Part shown: one piece after another, positions 1-11,818 of the stretch
Numbering within the stretch: the first letter of the stretch is position 1
Layout: every line of letters begins with the position of its first letter
Assembly (NCBI RefSeq): GCF_010183535.1
Contig: NC_071333.1
Coordinates: forward strand, 8,678,587 to 8,742,586
Reading direction: 5' to 3'
Source: Caenorhabditis remanei
Lineage: Eukaryota > Nematoda > Chromadorea > Rhabditida > Rhabditidae
Length of the DNA: 64,000 nt
Notes under the pieces: model-generated
The model's input: the letters and a program-made list of their open reading frames with translations, nothing else
What the model was told of the DNA's origin: nothing
Database searches by the model: none
Position numbers and translations under genes: made by a program

Positions 1-1268
1 TTGTTTCCGGTGTGCAACTCAATCATTATGCATGCAGTGTATGGAATCAACTGGTGATTGCTGATACCGAGTCCATACAATAAAGCAGTCAACGTTCCAT
101 CATGCTGAAAACAAGACACTTTAGGCAACTTTCATCCAACAAATCCATACCGAAGAATACAACAATGCTTTCTTTGGATTGAGGTGTTGAGATGCCAATA
201 CCAAACTTTCAGACCAACTGTTGATCATATACCCAGCCCTAGAAGTGAAACATTACTTCATGTAGATGCAGGTTCAACATACATGTACTTTGCTTTTTCT
301 CTGCTGTTAAAAAGTTGTAGTCTGGCAATTCTTCTTATTTCAGTGATAGTATCCAATAAGCTCCTACCATTAAGTTTTTCCTCAGCCCATGTTGGAAACG
401 GTAATCCGTTGTAATGCTGAAAAGATAGTATGAGAAAGGCAACATTAGTAAAATAGTGAAACCTCGAGAATAATATTGTAAACATCTTTGATGTTGCCGT
501 AACGAGTTACATGACCAGTTCTGTTTGAGATCATTTCCAGTTCAGCTTTATATCTGATATTTGACAGGTGTTATGATTTTCCAACACGGTATTAACTCAC
601 TTCTCGTTAATATCTGCTTCAATTTTCTTTCTCTCGTCGGCAACTATTTTTTGATAGTATGGACATTGAATTTTACTAGGACGAAGCATCTGAAACTTTT
701 CAAAATCATAACATCCATTTAACACTTATCTCACAGGATCTGGTTTCCCATTAGTACGTATTGGTATTGGTTGCCAGAATTTATATTTTCCCTCGTTCCA
801 CATTTGCAAACCATCAGGCGGAAATAGGGCGGTGGCCACACACTGGGCTGTCTCAATCGCACGATCCGCATCAGAAGCACGGATTGTTATCTAAAAATAA
901 CAGCAGATTCGTCACTATTCCTTTTTCCTTTTCTTGAGATACTATCCGTTTTCTCACCTTTTTTCTGTCAAACGCAGGAAGAACCGAACTTCGATACCGT
1001 CTTCGTAAAAAGTTCCCAAGTTTCGTTGCTTGATCGATGCCAACCTGCAATGAAAAAAAAATGAGTGGCGTGTAGTTTTTAAAAGCCAATAACCAACATT
1101 TGTCAGTTGGTTCCAACCACGGGGCCAGTATGTCTCATTGTAAGGGTCGCTGGGATATGGTAGGTTCTCGGGTGCTCGATCTCCGTGCCGCCAAACTGCT
1201 AATAGGAACTCAACTTCCGCCACACATGGAAGGAGAAAATAGGAGCAAAACAAGTAGAGAACTTTCAT
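1..1268 (-). CDS. Secreted histidine acid phosphatase (partial, C-terminus off window)
   Basis: Exons on the minus strand: 1098-1268, 958-1044, 735-890, 601-689, 463-553, 289-416, 151-238 and 1-104. All junctions are GT-AG and in phase, giving about 304 visible residues. The start at 1268 opens a hydrophobic signal peptide, followed by the catalytic motif RHGDRAP at residues 27-33. The second catalytic motif, HD (HDGTL), opens the last visible exon at about residue 271. This pair defines the branch-2 histidine phosphatase fold: the N-terminal His is phosphorylated and the Asp is the proton donor. The protein probably hydrolyses phosphomonoesters in the secretory pathway or gut lumen. The C-terminal end lies outside the window. 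The upstream ATG at 1316 would put a hydrophilic stretch before the signal peptide, so I prefer 1268. The paralogue within the worm pho/acp family cannot be assigned. Confidence 0.9.
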
Positions 1269-4200
1269 TCTGGAAAAGGTAGAAAAGAAAAATGCGAAAA
1301 GATTATTTGAGGTCAAAGATAGTTCAAAGAGTACAAAGTTTTAAATGAGAACGTGTTTCAAAAGATTATATACAATCCCTGTCACACTTGGTTAGTTGCC
1401 ATGTAAAACTTTTACTTACAGGAAAATGTTACAGGCTAGAGAAGAGTAAAGAAACACTGCCGTTAGCCAAATACTGCAATTTTCTGTTCATTTTCAAATG
1501 AGGAAATACATTAGATCGTTAAAGGAGGTCATCAAATAGTGAATGTGTGTTTTTAAAATTTTCAACTTCAAAGTCGTATTACATTCTAGCAAGCAGTCTG
1601 GATTTGAATTTTGCCAGTCAACCAACTGGAAATAGTTTTCGTCTTGTCTCATAGACCACATCTTAATCGGAATGAGAATTAACATCCGTGTTAGAAATAT
1701 CTAGTATCTAAAAATGAATATCCTCATTAAGATCAACGGTCACTATTATCTTCCACATAACTAATGACTCTTGAAAGAATCAAAAATCCAAATTGAGTCA
1801 CTTATAAGGAATTTCCGATCCTATTCTTAATGTATCATCGTTCTGAGCATCTTTCTAATCTCATCAAAGTTTTATATGCCACCCAAGAGCTCAAAAACAG
1901 AAGAACTATGCAAGAAAAAGTTGAACATGAAAAAAAAACATCGATTTGGTGGAAACAAGCAAATATATTGAAAGTGTGTTTCTTGTGTAGTAACATCTCA
2001 TCATCCATCGTGATGTTGTTAAACTTCATTGTTGTGACTCGGTGACAAGCTATTGAGAAAAAATTGGGAGATGAGAGAAAAATGATAAGTCATGTTTCCC
2101 ATCAATTTTTGGTTGGTGTCCGAGTTTCACTTTTGTCTACTTCTGTTCCAGAGGTTACGTTCTACTTGATGAGAGAAAATGGGGGTAGAACGTGAGGCAG
2201 CAATCAAAAATAATGACTCCAAATGCATTTAATGCAGCTATCAAATGAAAACGACTGGAAGACAAAAACACAAAATCAGGTTGAAGAGAATTAGGGGCAA
2301 CACATGTTGCCAGTGACACCAATAATCCATCTTTTCATTTAACCTCCACCAGTCTACAAATTGGATGCTCTGAGGGAGAGAAATGATAGGATCAAACCAT
2401 AAAACATTCTAAAAGAATTTTTTGTAGCAGTTCGAAAACATAGATGAGGGCATATTATTCTTAGTTTTTTAGTAACATTGCTTACTATACAATCAGGAAA
2501 AAATACTTCAGGTTTGGCAAACAAGATGCACTTTTTAGAAAAATTCACTGCCGTTGTTTTTAGTAAACACTTGGAACTTTAAATGAAGTTTCGCTTCGCA
2601 TTTGTTGTGAACGCCTATGTTTATTAGAGTAATCAAAATTAAATACTACTAACAGCTTTCGATATTATCGTTTTTCTTGTGAGTTTCGATATTTTTTAGA
2701 TTCAAGCTATTATTTCTCGATACTCTTCACTAAAACTTATATCCTATATCTAGTACATACAAAAGAATTCGGTTGAAACAATGACCACGAGAACTTCAAA
2801 ACTACACTTCTTGGAGCAAGCGTTATTCAAAACTGACAAAATAAAAGACTAAGTGGTTAAAAAAACCAAGTGGTTCCTCAAATTCATCAAGTAGAGATCT
2901 TCCTTTCTTCTTCTTCTTCAGAAGACTCATTCAGAAAAACTCACTCAAAAAATGAGAGCATAACAATTCAATAATTTGACCAAACAAACGTCTTCATCCT
3001 TCAAACCAAAGAGAATAGGCGAGGAAACAAAAGTTGTGGCATGTTCACAGATTCCAAAACAGATAAGCAACGTCGATCAGTTATCGCACAGAGTCGATGA
3101 TGGTTTCACTTGAAATTGATAACGTGCGAAAAAAGATGATGTGCGCGTCAAATAATTGAGTTCAAAGTAAGTGTGTTTGGTTGTCTGCAGAAGGCGTCAG
3201 AAGAAAACGACAGTTTCTTTTTCCCTTTTCCATGGTAAGATAGTGCAGACACAAAGATCAAATACGGGTTAGGTCAGAGAAAGATAATGATAATAAATGA
3301 TAATGAAACCAAATTTCGTATTTTGATACTTTCATAGCCAGTAATGCACAAAAAACATGGTTGAATCGGTTATTGTTTCTTCCGGGTTTGGAGTTGTCTC
3401 AAAGTCTTAAACAAAATAAAAACTTATGATTGAAGAGTGGCTTATTGCAACGGTAAACCTCTGTCCCAGTCTGCCTGGAAGTCCTTTTCAAAAAAGACAA
3501 TTTTTTTCCAAAATTTTTAGATTTAATTTGGAAAAAGCTACTTTTGAGTTCTCAAAGACATGTTTTTTGGAGCTTCGGAAATTTTTTGAGGAATATACTT
3601 GGTAGAAAATATGAAACAATTTTTATTTGGGTTGTGGCGTGAACTAGCATGGCCTAGCCTAGTGAACGTCTAAGCCTGAGGTCACACGTGGCAAGAAGAT
3701 CTGCCTTTAAAAGATGAAGAGAACTCTTAGTTGCTGATTCTCACTATGTAAATAAATAGTTTTATTATTCCCTTCTCCCGCCACCTAAGGACATAACAAT
3801 TTGAAAAAAGTTTGCAAAAAAGTTTTTTTTTACATGCACAATACTAATATGTAGAATCCGTATGCAACAGGAATTCACATTTCATGGGAAACCTCTCCTG
3901 ATTTATCAGAAGACATCATCCGAAATGTGTGTGTGTGTAGTTCAAATACTCAGGGTAAACACAAAAGTTCAGAATATAACATTTTACGATATGTGTTCGT
4001 CGCTGCAGCAGATCCGCGGGATGATGAAAACAAGATAAATTTTTAATGGGTTCCAGATTTTCTCGCCTCCCAGCCTACCATAATGTTCTCGTTATATCTC
4101 ACTCTCGTCATTTTGACTTTTATGTTATTTTGGTGTATGGATATAGAACTTTATTCGATTGAAAAAATAACATTTGCAAAGTAAAAAAAAGAGTAATATG

Positions 4201-4441
4201 GCAGTGAATGGCTACGAAAATTGAAAAAGACCTATCAATGAAAGGCTTTGCATAATGAGAAGAGATGGAAAAATACAGTTACTTGACTAGATAGGGAGAT
4301 TCATCTATTTGAGGCGTGGTGGTGGTTGAGTATAAGTACAATTTTTAAAACATAAATATAAAAAGTAAGATGGGTGTTTGTTGGTATTAACCCTGTTTCA
4401 AATGAAACGATTGAACTAAAATGCACAGAAAAATTGAGAAT
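1269..4441. other. Intergenic, no gene seen
   Basis: About 3.2 kb of AT-rich sequence between the phosphatase 5' end and the 3' end of the TSP1 gene. Only short frames without splice structure or recognisable motifs occur. A locally GC-richer stretch near 3640-3720 (GCCTAGCCTAG-type sequence) may be a dispersed repeat fragment, but I cannot assign it. Confidence 0.5.
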
Positions 4442-7400
4442 TTAGCATGGAGCCTTTGGTGGGCATGGAGTCAATCCACGGCATTGTTGAGATTCCTCGG
4501 CAAGTCCGATGCAGTGGCATCCAGATTCGCCAACACATTGACGGCTTCTGAAAAACAGGTTCATGTGCGAAGCCTTTTTTTCATTTTTCCAAATTTACCT
4601 GTTTTGAACTCCGACTTCACAGGCAAGTTGAGTAGAGCATGGACTCCATTCGCACCTAAAAGTACATGTATTGGGTGTCAGTCAAGACAGTCGTTTTTAC
4701 CAGGTGTTCCAAGCACATTGTGGGGCACAACTTTGAGAGTTACATTCTCTTTCTTCACGATCCGGTCCGTCGCAGTGGCAGGATGCGTCTGGACTTCCGG
4801 CTCCGTTCAAACAGGTACGAGTACGGATAGACTGAAATTCATAATAGAGACTTTTATCAATAAGATATGATCTCACCTGTCCACCTCCGCATTCCTTGTC
4901 ACACATCGACCAATGGCACCATTCAGACCAGTTGCAGCAAGATTGTCCCTCGCAAAGAGTGGTTTCAATACTTGGTCCTTGGCAAGTAGTGGCTTCCTGT
5001 CCATTTGGTCCCAAGCATCCACGAGTTCTGGTTCTTTGTCCTGGTCCGCACTTGGAAGAGCATCCAGACCACTCACACCACTCGGTCCACTCAGCGCATG
5101 GTGGTCCGTAGCAGAATTGGCTTTCCTCATTTGGTCCTTGGCAATCAGTTCCGAATTGGCAGACACGTTGTCTTCTCTTCATTCCGGATCCGCATGAAGC
5201 AGAGCATGTAGACCACTCTTGCCATGGAGACCACAAAGAGCATGGTCCACCATCACACGCGCGTTGTTCGGTCTTTGGTCCTGGGCAGAGATGATCTCCG
5301 AAAACTCCTCCGAGGCAAGTACGTTGACGAACAGCAACTCCTTGTCCGCAGGTAGCAGAGCATTGTCCCCAGTCTTCCCATTGAGACCATTCTGGGCATG
5401 GTCCAGAACTGCATTGTTCAGATTCGTAATCTTTTCCTTCACACCTGTTGGTTCCAAGATGACAGAAACGAGTTCTTTCGCGTTGTCCAGATCCGCAGCT
5501 AGCAGAGCAAGTAGACCACTCGCACCATTCTGACCAGGTTTGGCATGGTCCCATGTTGCATGGCTCAGTTTCAAAGTCAGCTCCTTGGCAGTTGTTGGTA
5601 GAGCATTCACGTCTTCTAGACTTGGCTCCGTCTCCACAGGTGCAAGAGCAAGCAGACCAATCAGACCAGTCGTGCCAGACTCCAGAAGTAACTGGTGGGT
5701 TAACACATCCTTGTCCGTCACATGCTGGCGGTGGTGGTGGAGCTGGACGGTATCTGGTAGGGTATGGTTGTGGAAATGGTGGCTGAGTGGCGGTGTTGAT
5801 GACTGGAGCAAGAACTGGTGGTGGCGTTGGGCGTTCTTGTTGTGGAGCTTGTGGAACTGGAGCACAATAACCTCCTGGGCATGGATCGGCTTTTGGACGA
5901 GCTGGATGTCTCTGGTTGTAGTTTTCACGGTATTGAGACATTCTTTGTTGGTAGAGTTGAGCATGCTGGTCTAGTGGGGAACGCTCGAGTTGAGGTGCTT
6001 GTTGTGGTTGTTGTGGTTGTTGGGGCTGTTGTGGTGGTGATGGTCCACTTTGAAGTTGGATTTGAGATTGACCGGACTGTGGTGGTTGCTGTGGTTGTGG
6101 TTTGTGGTTGTGGACGTTGTTGCTGCTGTTGTTGTTGTTGTTGTTGTTGTTGTTGCTGTTGTTGCTGTTGTTGCTGTCTTTGGAGCTGAAGTTGAAGCTC
6201 GTGTGATCCAGAGAAAGATTGTGGCTGTTGTGGTGGTCTCTGTGGAAGTTGTGGTTGTTGCTGTTGTTGTTGCTGAAGACGTGCTTGATGCTCACGGAGT
6301 TGTTGCTCTCTCTGTTGTTGCTCTCGTTGTTGTTGTTGTTGTTGTTGTTGTTGCTGTTGTTGCTGACCGCTTGGGTACTGTGGTGCACGTGGTGGGAATT
6401 GTGGAGCTGGTGGTGCTGGAATTCTCTGTGGAGCGGAACGAGCTGGACATCCACGACGTTGGATCTTTCTTCCGTATTCACAAGCTTGCGAGCGCACCTC
6501 GTGTCCATTAAGAGTGCAATGAGACCAGTCAGTCCAGTCTCCGACTCCTTGCACAGCTTCATCTCCTTGTTCTGAAAAAAATCTTAGATATTTTTGTGAG
6601 ATGACTTATTATCTTACGTCTCTTCTTTCTGTCAACTTTATCGGTGGACGAAGCCAATCCGTCCTCCTCCAATGGTGGGTGAGCATCAAATTGGTGACAA
6701 TCAACGACCAATTCCAACATGCGAACGATATCCTTTTTGTTTTCTGGCTTCTGCTCAACCAGGTCAACCTTTTCAAGAACGGAGTTCTCAGAGAACAGGT
6801 AGCAGAAATGTTTCTTTGTCTCATTATGCAAGTAGTAGTAGACAACTGAAAAAGTCTCTTTTCTTTTTCTCGTTTTTTTGTCCCTTAACCTCAATGACCC
6901 CAAACGCAGAGATCGAATTTCGAAAAGCTTTCTAGGTTATCATATCTCAAGTTGCGAAACGTGAGGGCAGTGTAAATTTGCAAAAGCAATCAGTCAAAGA
7001 AGCAGAAAAAGAGATATTTGCGGATGAGTGTCATTTGTTATAGATATTGCTTGACACATCAATCTTCTTGCCCCTCATCCGGTGCAAAAGTGAATTTTAC
7101 CTGCCGAGCACTCTGGGAAGATGTCCACGCATTTCTTCTGACACTCGTAGGCGGTCGCCTGCATCATCATCAATGGCGAAGATCCTTCTGAAAACAGTGA
7201 CAGTAATGACAAAAAAACAGAAATCAAGGATAATAAAGAGAAGCCAGATTTGTATTATTTCTATGATTTTGATGAAACGGGAGCTATTAAGTAGAATTGA
7301 TGTGAGAAGTGATCATGGTTTTTAACGGAAGACCCAAAAATAGTACAGTCGATTCGAAACTAAGAAAAAAATGAATGAACAACTTGGAAGACACAATTAT

Positions 7401-7801
7401 GAACTTATATATGACAATTTACAATTCATCACAAAAAAAATAGGGTAGATAAGATAACATTTATAAAACCCCTATCGGGATAAGTTTGACTTACCGAGAG
7501 CAGTGTTGTTGTGCATTCTCGCGCACAAATCATCAATTTTAGTAACATTCTTTCCTCTGGATACCGAGATTCTGCCTGAAATTTTAAGATTTTCTATTTG
7601 TGACACTTCCCTCTTTTCGAATGTTGTCAGATGATTATATTCGGAATCATGTTTGATTGTCACACTACCTAAATTACGACCTAGCCCCCTCCCCTTACCC
7701 TCTATTATCTCCTAAACCAGTTCTAGACTATGATAACACTTACCTGCATCGGCAAGGCAGAATAAGGCTGCCAAGGCAAAAAAGCCTACAGTAGCCTTCA
7801 T
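4442..7801 (-). CDS. Secreted thrombospondin type-1 repeat protein with Q/P-rich linker
   Basis: Exons: 7744-7801, 7495-7575, 7101-7187, 6618-6845, 4877-6571, 4701-4831, 4599-4655 and 4442-4547. The start at 7801 opens a signal peptide (MKATVGFFALAALFCLADA). A Cys-containing N-terminal part of about 150 residues follows, then one TSP1-like motif (WTDWSHC), a long Q/P-rich linker, and six or seven TSP1 repeats of the WSxWCEWSxCSxSCGxG type. The repeats carry tandem Trp residues typical of C-mannosylation. The product is predicted to be a secreted matrix or cuticle-associated protein of about 813 residues. The linker changes frame: 6104-6571 reads in the Gln frame and 4877-6100 in a frame one base away. 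An extra T in the TTT at 6101-6103 accounts for it exactly (the exon is 1695 nt where 1694 would fit). Family certain, individual gene not named. Confidence 0.82.
6120..6367 (-). repeat. CAA/CAG trinucleotide tracts (polyglutamine in TSP1 gene)
   Basis: Two runs of CAA/CAG on the minus strand, roughly 6120-6176 and 6330-6367, with CAR-rich sequence between. Read in the frame continuous with the upstream exons they encode polyglutamine; one frame off they encode polyasparagine. Such tracts are prone to length change and to alignment or assembly error. Confidence 0.9.
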
Positions 7802-9701
7802 GTTGCGGCTGGCAATGGACGGGACCGCGGACACGAGAGTGCACAACACGCGACTGACGATGATAGTGGGCGGAGTCGAGAAACAAGACGAGAGGTATGA
7901 AAAAGAAGAAGATGAAGAAAAAGAAGAAGCTGAAACATCAGAAGAATAGAGAAAGATGAGGAAGGGAGGGTTGAACACACAACTGTAGTATAGTGAAAAG
8001 GTGGTGGAGGGCGAGAGGAACAAAAACTTCTTATTTTTTCAAAACGGAGAAAATTCGCTCTAGGAAAGCACACCGGGCTAAAGATCGAAATAAGTTGAGG
8101 AGTTGAAGCAAGTCAAGAGGGAACAGGAAGCGGTTATAGATGCTCAAAACGTTTTTTGAGTGTGAGCTCCTGGAGAAAGTGATTTTTATAAGACAGTTGG
8201 ATAAAAGCAGAACAAGATAGCTAAAAAAAGCATCCAGATTTTGAGAACCATGATATGAAACAGATAATGCAACAGAACAATAGAGTAGTTCCAAAACCAG
8301 ATTTGATAATAAAAAGTTATCATTAGAAGCATTTTTTTAAATCTGAAATTCTAATTTTGATCCATCATAAGATATTGTCTGATCCACGAAACTTCGGGTT
8401 TAGACATAACCCACTACAACGTGTCATACATATTAAAAACATCAGCTTTGTCGAATTTCTATAAAATGTCATTCAGAGAATCCATTTTTCACAATTAGCA
8501 GCTTGAAATGTTTTTCAACTGTACCACTCGAAACTACTGGAAACTTTGTTCCTAATTTGTACATTGACAGTGTTTCCTTCAGTGTCAAAAACTGCATCTC
8601 CTATTTTCTTCGAAATCGCAACAAAATTTTCTCCTCTCAGTGTCGTCACACACAGATACACTCATCAATTTCATCGCCGAGTGATATTTCATCCTCGGCA
8701 CTTTCTTTGCCCCACAACACAACACATATCTCACCGACACACACATTTTTCATCATCGTTATTTATTGCACAGTTGTTCAAATCAAACGCCCCACTAGTG
8801 GAGGTCCATCTCGGTCATTAGCTTTGAAACTATACTATAATGTTCGAAGATGAGACTTCCTATCTCTGGGTTTTCGACGATTCTGAGTTTGAAACAAAAC
8901 ATGAAGATGGACTAAATTGCAACACTGCTCATGCTTTTTCGTGTCAAAAAGTGAGCAATAGTTGACAGGTGGAGATGAACATATCATATCTCTTGTGTTT
9001 TAATAAAATTTTGGTTGCTCCGGCACGAGAGGAAAGAAGAAAAAGAAGAAAAGTGAAAAAAGATAAACGGAGCAACTCAAAAATGATATGGACATGAGGC
9101 GCATGAGACGCCTTTTTCCACGAATCACAAAAAGGAGAAGATGAAGAAAAACTCAAGGAATCTGACAAGAAAGAAGAAAAAGTTCAGGTGAAACATGAGA
9201 TTTTTTGTGAGCAAGTCAAGAGCAAAACAGAGAGTTTGGATTGAGGCACGTATGAAAGATATGATTGATAGGAGATGAGTCATTTAGAAACAAAAAAGTG
9301 AAAACCGGAAAAATGTTGACTTACAACAAAAATTAGAACTAGGAATAAAAAGCAGTAACACTTTGCCTTTTTTGTGGTATTGTATCAGCTGTAATTTTTA
9401 TGAAAAAAAAAGTTTAAAATTCTTACGATTGATATTTGCTATCTTCATTTAAAATCATTTTCTTAGACATTAATGCCAGACTACATGTGACAGGAAATGT
9501 CACTTCTCCGTTTTTCCGTTCATCCGTTTGTATATCACTAATTTTTATTACACAATTATTACGAATACGCAAATGAGCGAAAATATCCGCCACATGGCAC
9601 ACTGAGGAAATGCAAAAACGATTGTATTTCTATCTTTCAAAAATCTTTATTGAACATATATACATAAACATGGAATTTGAAAAAAGAAAACTTTGAAAAA
9701 A
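7802..9701. other. Intergenic, no gene seen
   Basis: Upstream region of the TSP1 gene (minus) and 3' flank of the small Cys-rich gene. Purine-rich GAAGAA stretches occur at 7890-7930 and 9030-9180. No spliceable coding structure was found. An AATAAA signal for the gene at 9702 lies at 9646-9651 on the minus strand. Confidence 0.5.
9646..9651 (-). terminator. Polyadenylation signal AATAAA
   Basis: AATAAA on the minus strand about 50 nt past the stop codon of the small secreted protein gene at 9702-10118. Confidence 0.6.
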
Positions 9702-10118
9702 CTAAATTGCCAGACACCTGCAGTCGTATAATGTGTTGTAGGTATATCGGAAGTTCATGCACTTGCCAGGGCAATATCCTTCAGGATCCATACATTTTCT
9801 GAAGACATAGACTTGTTGACTTGGTGTGAACTTCTCTTTTTCTTAGGTATAAAAAAAGAAAATGGAAAACTACAAACCTCGTGAATGTATTGAACCCACA
9901 GATATGAGGGGCCAAGGTACCGCCTTGAACATTCGGAACAGGATTATAGTCAGGAACTATTCCAGATCTGATGTTTCCCTGAAATAGCCATCCAATGAAA
10001 ATCAAAATTAGTGTTGCAGAATTACCTGGTTTGCTCCATACCAATGATTCGGAGCGTAAGGCCATTGTGACAAAACCGAACTAACCAATAAACAAACGAT
10101 GTAAATTTTAACAGTCAT
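9702..10118 (-). CDS. Small cysteine-rich secreted protein (96 aa)
   Basis: Three exons, 10026-10118, 9878-9978 and 9702-9798, join in phase to 96 residues. Residues 1-17 form a signal peptide (MTVKIYIVCLLVSSVLS). The mature part is aromatic- and Pro-rich at its N-terminus. It ends in a Cys-rich C-terminal domain with pattern CMDPEGYCPGKCMNF...YDCRCLAI, plus one Cys in exon 2. The pattern suggests a compact disulfide-bonded secreted peptide. I do not recognise the family and assign no function. The gene stands alone, far from its neighbours. The coding call rests on the signal peptide, clean introns (47 and 79 nt) and a polyadenylation signal shortly after the stop. Confidence 0.75.
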
Positions 10119-11818
10119 GAGGGAAAAAACGAGAGTGAAGAAAAGGGAAAAGGTGATGAGAAGGGAGAAGATGCGGTCGGGTTATGCATAGCGAGGTGAA
10201 CACGAAGATTGATGGCGTCATATGTAACAAGATTTTTGTAATCGATGGGTTCAAATTCTTTTGTTGTAATTGATGAAAAGAAAACCGGTAGCAGTGAACT
10301 TTGAGAGATCAACAAAATCTATCAGAGAAGCTATTAGAAATGCTTTTTTTTTAAATCACATTGAATTTGTTCTGAAAGTCATAACATATCAAATGCACCC
10401 AGGTACACACGAACATTTATGAGAGCATTCCTCTTTGTGGAAAACTTGTGTTGCTCTTAAGATCGTTCCGTAGGTCGCATAATAAAATATCCATAAACGT
10501 CTTATCAGCACGTTCCACTCGTGTCCTTCCTCTATTTGGAGAAAAGTCAAAACCGTGTCATGAAGACTAAAGTAACCCTTAACATCGCTAGTGTCGTAGA
10601 TGGTCTTAAAAAACCAAACCTTAAAAATGAAGAGTGACGTACGCTAATGGTAATAAAAACGTCTATGCTCACGAAGAATCAATCACGGAAGAATGAAAGA
10701 TATTCTCAAGTTTTGAAGAATGAAGAAGTTCTAGAAGTGATGAAAAATGATTACAGAGGAATACAATAGAGAGCATATCTGAAGGAAAAAGTTTAAAAAA
10801 AGGAAAACGTTTTCGTAATTATCCGACCAAATAAGTATAAAAGTGCAGAATCACAAAATCCCAGGAGCAATAAAAAAGATTTAACTCTTAATTACCTGGT
10901 ACTATTCATAATTTTTCAGACGATTCAACATGTTGGCTGCAACTTTTCTCACAAAGAATTTTTACTGAAATCATGACACAAAGACTAGATCTTCATATAA
11001 TAAACTGAATGCGGTCTTTTCAGAAAAATTGGTATGAAATAATCATTTAATTAAGCCAATGCTTACAACCTGTCATTTTCCTGAATCACATTTTAGATCA
11101 AAAGTAGGTAACACTTGTTTGCAGTTTCAAGTCAAAAGTAAAACTGTGCAAACAGAATATGGTGAATAATTATAGATCGGTGGAGCAATCAAAGTGGTTT
11201 AATGGCTTTTCCCTTTCCTACAATGATTTCCACATTTAAAACGGCAACAAAAGGCATCAAATCATACATTGGTTGTGGTTTTCTTCTACTTTTTAAATAT
11301 TCTTTATTCGATCTCATTTGTTTTCCTATACCGTTGACGAATATATTGAAAAGGTACCGCCTTAGAAGAGAGTGTCTTGTAGATATTTTAATTGTCGTTT
11401 TCTTATCAATGTATGCTCTCGACGACTCTTCTACTAGATCCCTTTCGGTTGTCTGGGCCTCGCCCCATTTTATATTTCAACCGGTGTCCTCTTCCCTTTT
11501 TGTCAAGTGTTATTTTTCAGTTCACACGTATGAAAAACCATCATACTTGTATGTTTGGCTTACAAATCGATTTGAAGAATTCGCACATAGAGTCTCCAAA
11601 TATTTCTCACTTTCTCTTTTCTCTTGTTTTTTGCCATATATTTCTTTGAAAAATAATTTTGCAAGGTTTCAGGATTTTTGGTGACTTATTTTATGAGTTT
11701 CACTGAATTTTGTGAATTACTTTTTGTATTTTTGGATCTATTGTTTAGATTAATTTATTTTACCATGTCTTCCCTCAATTTAAATCATACTTCAAATAAT
11801 TTGTGATATACTTTACAG
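10119..11818. other. Intergenic region upstream of pbo-4
   Basis: Very AT-rich. The longest open frame (11202-11684, +) is low-complexity F/L/S-rich sequence without motifs or splice context and is taken as chance. The region probably holds promoter elements for pbo-4, but none is recognisable. Confidence 0.5.

Noticed and set aside
5179..5964. 261-aa minus-strand frame within the TSP1 exon
   Set aside because: Shadow of the TSP1 repeats: same strand, wrong frame; its regularity comes from the repeat periodicity.
6050..6575. Valine/leucine-rich plus-strand frames over the CAA/CAG tracts
   Set aside because: Antisense reading of the trinucleotide repeats; no independent support.
11202..11684. 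160-aa open frame upstream of pbo-4
   Set aside because: Low-complexity F/L/S composition in AT-rich DNA, no signal of codon bias, splice context or motif; overlaps another frame of similar quality.
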